Below are positions 58,179-64,000 of a stretch of DNA of 64,000 nt, piece by piece. Source of the DNA: Trissonchulus latispiculum (lineage: Eukaryota; Nematoda; Enoplea; Enoplida; Ironidae). The notes beneath the pieces are model-generated. The model was given only the letters and a program-made list of their open reading frames with translations, made no database searches and had not been told where the DNA came from. The stretch covers positions 19,817 through 83,816 of the forward strand of contig JASAND010022074.1 of assembly GCA_030248195.1 (NCBI GenBank). The letters are read 5' to 3'. The position numbers and the translations under genes were made by a program. Position 1 is the first letter of the stretch; each line of letters opens with the position of its first letter.

Positions 58179-59079
58179 CATGGGTGTAATTGGGGGTGGG
58201 TTTGGGGGGGGTAACCCCACCAGCTATTTTTCATTTTCCAAACCCCCCCAAAAATTTTTGGGCCCCCCCCGCGGGGGGGGGGGGGTAGTCGCGCCGAAGG
58301 CGCGAAACATTGGCCAAAATTGGGTATTTTTAGGGTAAATTCTGAAAATTTTTTCAAAAAAGTACAAATTTTTGGCTTAAAGTGTTTATTATTGCGAGAT
58401 ATATATACACGGTTTTATGGACTTTCTGGCTCAATATTGACCTTATTTTGCACTTAGAAACACGTTGCCAATCAAGTTTTCGAGTTTAAAACCCCTGTCT
58501 AATGCTGGCATTTTTTAGTGGGGGGGGGGTGAGGGGCCCCCCACTTTTCGGTTCCCCCTCCACTTTTCGGAGCCCTCCCCACTTTTCGGCAAGCCCCCAC
58601 CCACTTTTTTGGGGGTCGCCCAAAAGTGTCAAAAAATTAGGTTTTTGAGGTCAAATTGTCAAAAATTTTCTCAATTTTTAACTAATTTATGGACTTCTAA
58701 GCTCATTTTAAGCTTAAAACCAGCGATTTTTTGCGTTTTTACCTTCAAAATGCTAAGTTTTCGCTAAAAATTTCGGTATATTTTACCTTTGGGTAGCCCC
58801 CCCCACTTTTCGGAAGCCCCCCTCCCACGTCCCCCTCCCTAGGGGGGGGGCAAAGCCCCCCCACTTTCAAAACCCTAAAAAATGCCAGTAATGTCAAAAT
58901 TACTTCATGGTTGAATGTTTTTTGGCATTAGCAATGGCTGAAAATGCGATTTTTGACATAAAAATAGAAAAATGTTTTGGGAAGGTTTGGGGGGGGGCTC
59001 GTGGGGGGGGTCTAAACAGGGACTCCCCCAAAATTCCAGAGGAGGAGGGCCCCCAACCTAAATCCCAATTACTCCTATG
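58179..59079. mobile_element. 901-bp X-family element with nested insertion (X-2)
   Basis: Termini CATGGGTGTAATT and AATTACTCCTATG. The 8-bp duplication ATTTTGTG occurs at 58171-58178 and 59080-59087. Reverse orientation relative to X-1. It carries the insertion at 58505-58888. Confidence 0.93.
58505..58888. mobile_element. 384-bp element with 5-bp TSD nested in X-2
   Basis: Termini CTGGCATTTTTTAG, inverted at the right. Duplication TAATG at 58500-58504 and 58889-58893. Same family as 31543-31837. Confidence 0.93.
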
Positions 59080-59789
59080 ATTTTGTGCTAGCAGGTAAAA
59101 ACCTCATTTCGGCGGATCGGCTGTTGGCTTAGCTAAAGTGGTCAAAGAGTACTCTGGGACAAAGAAATACTCGAAAAAACACTGAAACAATATTTATTTT
59201 ATTTTATTTCATCGACTTTAGAAAGATTTACAAATTTTTGCATTTTAACATAGAAACTGTCAAATTTGATGAAACCTAGCCAGTTGATGCTGCAAATTTT
59301 GATGTTTGATTTTCTCACTTTTTGTAAGGAATATCGCAAAAATAACTGCAGATATGAAGTCAGCGACGCCGATTTTACCTGTCGCAAGCGTAAAATCGCA
59401 AATATGAGTTACCCTGGCCGAATATTGGGGTTGGTTTTTTCTCATCGGTTGGTTTTTTCCCGCCATTACCTGGCTAATTAACCGCTAACTACTAATTAAC
59501 GACAGGACCTAGAGAGGCGATTTATATACCAAAATGACAGTCCAGACAGGGCTTGATAAGAAAATAATTTATAGCCGGATTGCTCCACGGAGTAGTTCTG
59601 TAGAGTCCAAAAGGTGACTACCTTGGTTTTTTCCCCGACCTCTATAATATATACGTGTTTCTTGCAGTATTTAATAAACACTTCAAGACAAAAAGTAAGT
59701 ATTTTTAGTGCAATATTTATGCAATATATTACATATGTTTTAGTGCAATATTTACGCTAAATATATATAGATATACGTACCCAAATTTT

Positions 59790-59925
59790 GGCCTTTTTCG
59801 CGCCCCCGGCGCAACCCCCCCCCCCCCTCCCTCACTGGCGGATCCAGGATTCGATGACGGGGGCGGTAAAAGTTTTTCATCTGGGGGGGGGGGACGGAGC
59901 CCCCCAGAACTTGAAGAAATTTTTT
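59790..59925. repeat. Truncated hAT-like end, CACTGGCGGATCCAGG
   Basis: CACTGGCGGATCCAGG at 59835 resembles the CAGTGGCG-type termini of this window, followed by a G run. No matching right end was found. A CGCGCCCCCGGCGC hairpin variant precedes it. Confidence 0.45.
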
Positions 59926-60001
59926 GTTTTTGCAATAATTCTTCCGGATATTTAATTCTTTTAATTTTGGAGAACTGACAAATTTTTTAAAATATATACA
60001 C

Positions 60002-61705
60002 AAGTAACAAAAATGCTCCGCACAAAAGGGGATAATATGTGTGTTGGGCCTATGTCTGTCGTTTAAATTCCGGTTGAGAAAGCAAGTATATAAATCCGAC
60101 ACAGCAAGTTTGGGCGGGTGGTTCTATGGCGAAAGTTGTTCAGTTCGATGCGGGCCTTCATTTGACTCGAAATTTGACCACTTTTGAAAATTTTAATTTT
60201 TGACCCAAAATCGCCTAAGTCCCCACCTCACCCCACCACAGCCCTCTACAGCCACTTTAGGTACGCACTTCTATGACAAAAGTTGCTCAGTTCGATGCGG
60301 GCTTTCATTTGGTACCAAATGTGACCACTTTTGAAAATTTTAATTTTTGACCCAAAATCGCCTAAGTCCCCACCCTACCCCACCACAGCCCTCTACAGCC
60401 ACTTTAGGTACGCACTTCTATGACAAAAGTTGCTCAGTTCGATGCGGACTTTCATTTGGTACCAAATTTGACCACTTTTGAAAACTTTCATTTTTGACCG
60501 AAAATCGCCTAAGTCCCCACCCCACCCCACCACAGCACTCTACAGCCACTTTGAGCATGCTGTTCTATGACAAAAGTTGCTCAGCTCGCTTAGGGCTTTC
60601 ATTTGGTACCAAATTTGACCACTTTTGAAAACTTTCATTTTTGACCGAAAATCGCCGAAGTCCCCACCCCACCCCCACCACAGCACTCTACAGCCACTTT
60701 GAGCATGCAGTTCTATGACAAAAGTTGCTCAGCTCGCTTAGGGCTTTCATTTGGTACCAAATTTGACCACTTTTGAAAAATTTTATTTTCGACCACTTGA
60801 CCCCCCACCCGACTGACCCTTCAAACGGCAAAGTGGAACCAGCCCAGCAAAATAGGTACGTCTGCGGGCAAAACGGATACCGGGAATGAGCTGGGCACAC
60901 CAGAAAACCCCTATAGACAAAGTTTTGAGAGGCCAGGTAGAGCCTACTATGGACCTCCAGGAAGCGGTTTCCGACTTGACCCTCCAGACGGCAAAGTGGA
61001 ACCAGCACAGCAAGATGGGTGGGTCTGACGGTAAAACTGACTGCGGGAATCGATTCTCCGTGCCAGAAAACCATTGTATGGAAGATTTGAGCGTTCAAAG
61101 TTAAATAGATAGCGAGAAATTTCGATTTTTAATTTTTCGAATTTTCGCCATCTTTGACGGGCCACTGTGGTCGCTAGGGAAGTGATAGAGAAACGCAACC
61201 TGGACCGTTAGTTAGTTCAATATATGTAATTTCTGAATATAAAAAGAAATCAGCTCCAGCTCGTAACGTTCGACCTGAGCGACGACCACAAAAATGGTCA
61301 CTTTTCGCTATGAGCCGACTTTGCGGCGCCACTGCGGCGCTGTGGCGCAGCTGCGGCGCAAAAAAAGTTGTGATTCTTAAATTCTTTAGAGGGTACTACT
61401 AGACCCCATAGCCCTTTAGGTTGGCCCACCGCTGCAGATCACGTGAAAGCGGCGAACATTATGTACAATACAACCATCAAATAGGAGAAACCGGAAAAAA
61501 ACATCGCCGCCATAACCGGTCCGGGGCGCAACTTTTTAACGGTAAGTGATACGGGGCTGAAACTTCACAGACATACTAAACTCGATGTGCTCTACAATTT
61601 GCGCATGAAATCTGCGCAGGATCTGCGCAGGATTTTGCGCAGCTTCTGTGCAGCTTATTTTACACTGTCTCCAGCCACTTTTCACACATATGCCGCGACC
61701 CCTAT
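60002..61705 (-). repeat. Composite repeat copy 3, inverted
   Basis: Starts ACAAGTAACAAAAATGCTCC. Array units are spaced exactly 147 bp (TAAGTCCCCACC or variant at 60216, 60363, 60510 and 60657). The other blocks follow in reverse order and end near CCGCGACCCCTATGATAC. It is uninterrupted and gives the reference layout for copies 1 and 2. Confidence 0.88.
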
Positions 61706-63181
61706 GATACAACACATTTTTAGGCAAATAGTAATTTTTTCTGAACAATCGGTTGCATTTCAAGTTTTTTCTTCATAAATGCCATAAATATGCCGTTTAA
61801 AATTAAAAAACTCGAGCTGAAGGCGTGAAATTTTTTGGTTTTTTACCTTTTCCCCTGTTTTCTCCTTAATTTCCCCCACCTTCGAATCGCGACGACGGGG
61901 GGGACGTAAACACCACCCCCTGGATCCTCCTGCTCTTTCCCAATTTTTGGGGGATTGTGGCAAAAAGAGCTGGGGCTACCCTACCTTACACCTATGGGTG
62001 CCCTATGATGATCAAATATATAGATATGATCATAGGTAAAAGTTTCAAGACTGGACGCTTATTTCTACGATGTGGGGACTGGCTTGCTGTAGATAAGAGG
62101 ACATTTAAATTTTTGAATTTAAATATTATTTCATTTAATCTGTTATGAATTATATAATATATACGTATAATTATTTTGATCTATTGTGATGCCGTTTCAT
62201 TTTTAAGGTTAAGTGTTGGCATTTCTTGCCACGGGACTTGTTAAATTCTGGGTCACAAAGTATCACCCATACTTTCCCATGAGCTTCCTTAGGCTGATAG
62301 CCCAGGGTTATGTATATACGTACGATTTATCTGTACCATTTCATATCCCACCGCCCAAGAGATGCCTGATCCACTACGTACATATGTTCGTTTAGTTCGC
62401 GATCTTCGCAAAAAATTAACTTTGTTTTGAGCCTTAAACTTTATGTATTTATATATATAAATTATCTTTAGGGTCAATATGGGAAGCAGATGCGGCATTC
62501 TTTTTCCTGTTGGTAATTGTTCCTAGTTTAATCAGCGAATATTATGATGGATCAATAAACAACCTATAGAGCCTTGCCATTTGGCTGGGGGCTTCTAGCC
62601 CCTTAACCTTGGCCAATTTATTTTGTTACTTTTGCAAGACTTTTAAACTTATAGTGCTACTACACCGTTTGTGTAAGAATAACTGCTTTGGATTACAACT
62701 AATTTGTACCCTTTCCCGTTTTTGTGGAATTGATTTGGTTCCTTTAAATCCCAATTGTATTCATTCTATATTTCTGGTATATACGTACGTATAAACGGAC
62801 TTGATTTGCGTGGTTTGGTAGACAATAGCCCTATCAAAGGGTGCTGGCCTTTGCTTTGCAAAGGAAAAGCGGCCAAAGGACTTTGGATCCTTGAAATTTG
62901 AAGCAGGCCTTCTTTTATGCGCATAAAGCTGGCCTCTGCTTCCGTGACACAGACTTTCACCATTTCTGCCACATGTAAATCAACGTCAACCACTAATAAC
63001 TGTTGTTGTTAGGGGTGTAATCTACATTTGGTCATCGTTTGTCCAAAAGGTCCCCTCCCCTCCCCCTCCTCCACCCCCCTTCCCGCCCCTCCCTTTCCCC
63101 CATCATTCCCAATTGATAAGTGTTCCATTTCTATACATTAGTTCAAGATCCCTTCTTCAACCCTGTCCCCCTATTCACCAG
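61706..63181. other. Interval before the 63.2-kb exon; no supported exon
   Basis: A 30-codon stretch near 62212-62304 (LAFLATGLVKFWVTKYH on plus) follows an acceptor-like TTTTAAG but is not recognised. 63040-63110 is almost pure pyrimidine. Confidence 0.3.
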
Positions 63182-63886
63182 GTGCTGACTTCAAATTGGA
63201 GACTGTACCAGTCGCTGGTCCCAGCGATACGACCCCTTCTATTCCTGTTTGGATTGGATTGGTGGGTGCCGTTTCGCCCTTATTTTCTTCCACAGGTGGT
63301 GGTGGTGGTGGTGGTACGGTTGAGGCGACAGCAGCCTTGGAAGGCGACCCCGGCAGCAAGGTCATTCCAGGGACGTCTGCAACTTCCATACTCATGTCCT
63401 GCGGTGGTTCCGGATCATCTGGGCGTCGACGTAAGCGTCACAGCAGTGCTTTCACGGAAATTGTGAGCCGAGGGGCTCCGGCTGCTGGGTCTGGGCTGCG
63501 CTGTGGCACCTCTCTGATGGCTCCCCACTATCCCGGCTACGCCCCCTGGTCCTCCCGGTCCACCCCAACACTACAGCTGAGGCCATCTCCAACCACTCAA
63601 CACCAGCGCCAGATTGTCTGGGATAGTCCCTTTCTCAGCAATCAAGGCCCAACGGCCAGGGGTGCACGACCTTCCCTGTCCGTGATTCTGAGCCCTGGCA
63701 CGATGCTGACCAAATCTGGAACGCGACGTCGGTCCTCAGCGTCAGGAGCTGCCGCTGCCTGTCTACCGGAGGTGGCTGAGTTTGTGGTTTGGCTGGAGGA
63801 GGTTTTGGATGAGCTGGGCCTGGACGGGATTCTGTATGGACGCTGCATTATGAGCATTCTTCGACAGCCAGGCGACAGTGTTCAAG
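63182..63886 (+). CDS. Internal exon of an unidentified Ser/Pro-rich protein, partial gene
   Basis: A GC-rich frame is open from 63142 to the window edge. A pyrimidine-rich stretch ending CACCAG at 63181 and a GTTTGT donor at 63887 delimit 2 bases, 234 codons and 1 base. The product has a Gly7 run at about 63296, a basic patch GRRRKRH, a Ser/Pro-rich low-complexity middle, then a compact helical segment: VAEFVVWLEEVLDELGLDGI and YGRCIMSILRQ. That last segment weakly resembles the N-terminal PWI-like region of CCDC43, but I do not claim the identity. Upstream and downstream exons were not found; the downstream part lies beyond the window. The frame stays open past the donor, so the exon end is inferred from the splice signal and the composition change. 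Confidence 0.6.
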
Positions 63887-64000
63887 GTTTGTTTTCGTTC
63901 TTTTTCCCCATCTTCCGTTTAGCCCACAGAGAAATTCCATCTTTGTTAAATTTAGCCCCTAACTGTGACCCTGTTCCAGTCCTAATTCGGTTTGTATTAA

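Larger units (their letters stand above)
55497..59643. mobile_element. Possible 4.1-kb compound element
   Basis: TAGAGAGGTCGGGGGAAAAC at the left is mirrored by CCTTGGTTTTTTCCCCGACC then TCTA at the right, both next to TA-rich sequence. Inside both ends lie mirrored AAAAACCAACC blocks (57722-57765 and 59432-59462). It holds composite copy 2 and two hAT-like elements. The extent is inference. Confidence 0.5.

Noticed and set aside
53740..61098. Annotating the frame of about 100 codons in the composite repeat as a gene
   Set aside because: It contains an internal duplicated segment, matches no known family and lies in a repeat; kept as a finding only.
62212..62304. Membrane-protein-like exon (LAFLATGLVKFWVTKYH)
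   Set aside because: Splice boundaries are ambiguous, the frame is short and no family was recognised.

Overview
The window reads as nuclear DNA of an animal, most likely an invertebrate. The evidence is a long BTAF1/Mot1-type Snf2 ATPase, a spliced mitochondrial short-chain enoyl-CoA hydratase (ECHS1) with GT-AG introns, two non-LTR retrotransposon remnants, and a very dense load of non-autonomous DNA transposons. No prokaryotic feature, rRNA or complete tRNA is visible. I cannot assign a phylum from the sequence alone.

Genes. BTAF1 lies on the minus strand at 15433-9677 as one uninterrupted 1918-codon frame. Upstream of it, on the same strand, ECHS1 can be rebuilt as nine coding exons between 33428 and 21803, giving a 287-residue protein with a plausible mitochondrial presequence and both catalytic glutamates. 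Its 11.6 kb is mostly introns filled with mobile elements. At the right edge an internal exon of an unidentified plus-strand gene runs 63182-63886 and continues beyond the window. A low-confidence minus-strand exon candidate is at 7187-7061. BTAF1 acts on promoter-bound TBP in the nucleus and ECHS1 in mitochondrial fatty-acid and branched-chain catabolism; nothing suggests they work together.

Mobile elements. Nearly everything else is repeats, and many insertions can be delimited to the base by inverted termini plus target-site duplications (TSDs). Elements with 8-bp TSDs (hAT-like) are at 17660-20161, 18137-19943 (nested in the first, in a C-run), 21371-21681, 31915-32655, 40716-42920, 50605-51421, 50811-51056 (nested), 54428-55264, 54865-55233 (nested), 57035-57480 and 58179-59079. 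A 5-bp-TSD family is at 31543-31837 and 58505-58888. TTAA-flanked elements are at 30900-32931, 44279-45260 and 46423-47344. Foldback elements with 181-183-bp arms are at 29498-30268 and 36206-36912. There are palindromes at 2190-2827, 3752-4920 and 42267-42774. Several insertions have their empty site elsewhere in the window.

Layout: 1-9676 gene-poor repeats; 9677-15433 BTAF1; 15434-21802 nested transposons; 21803-33428 ECHS1; 33816-39903 a possible 6-kb compound element; 40716-42920 a compound hAT-like element; 44279-47344 two TTAA elements; 48500-49640 retroelement debris; 50605-61705 nested G/C-run elements and three copies of a 1.5-kb composite repeat with 147-bp arrays; 63182-64000 the edge of the next gene.

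The most unusual material is the family of G/C-run elements ending in CATAGGTGT and their repeated insertion into one 16-bp site, and a roughly 40-nt core shared by otherwise unrelated palindromic and tandem repeats.
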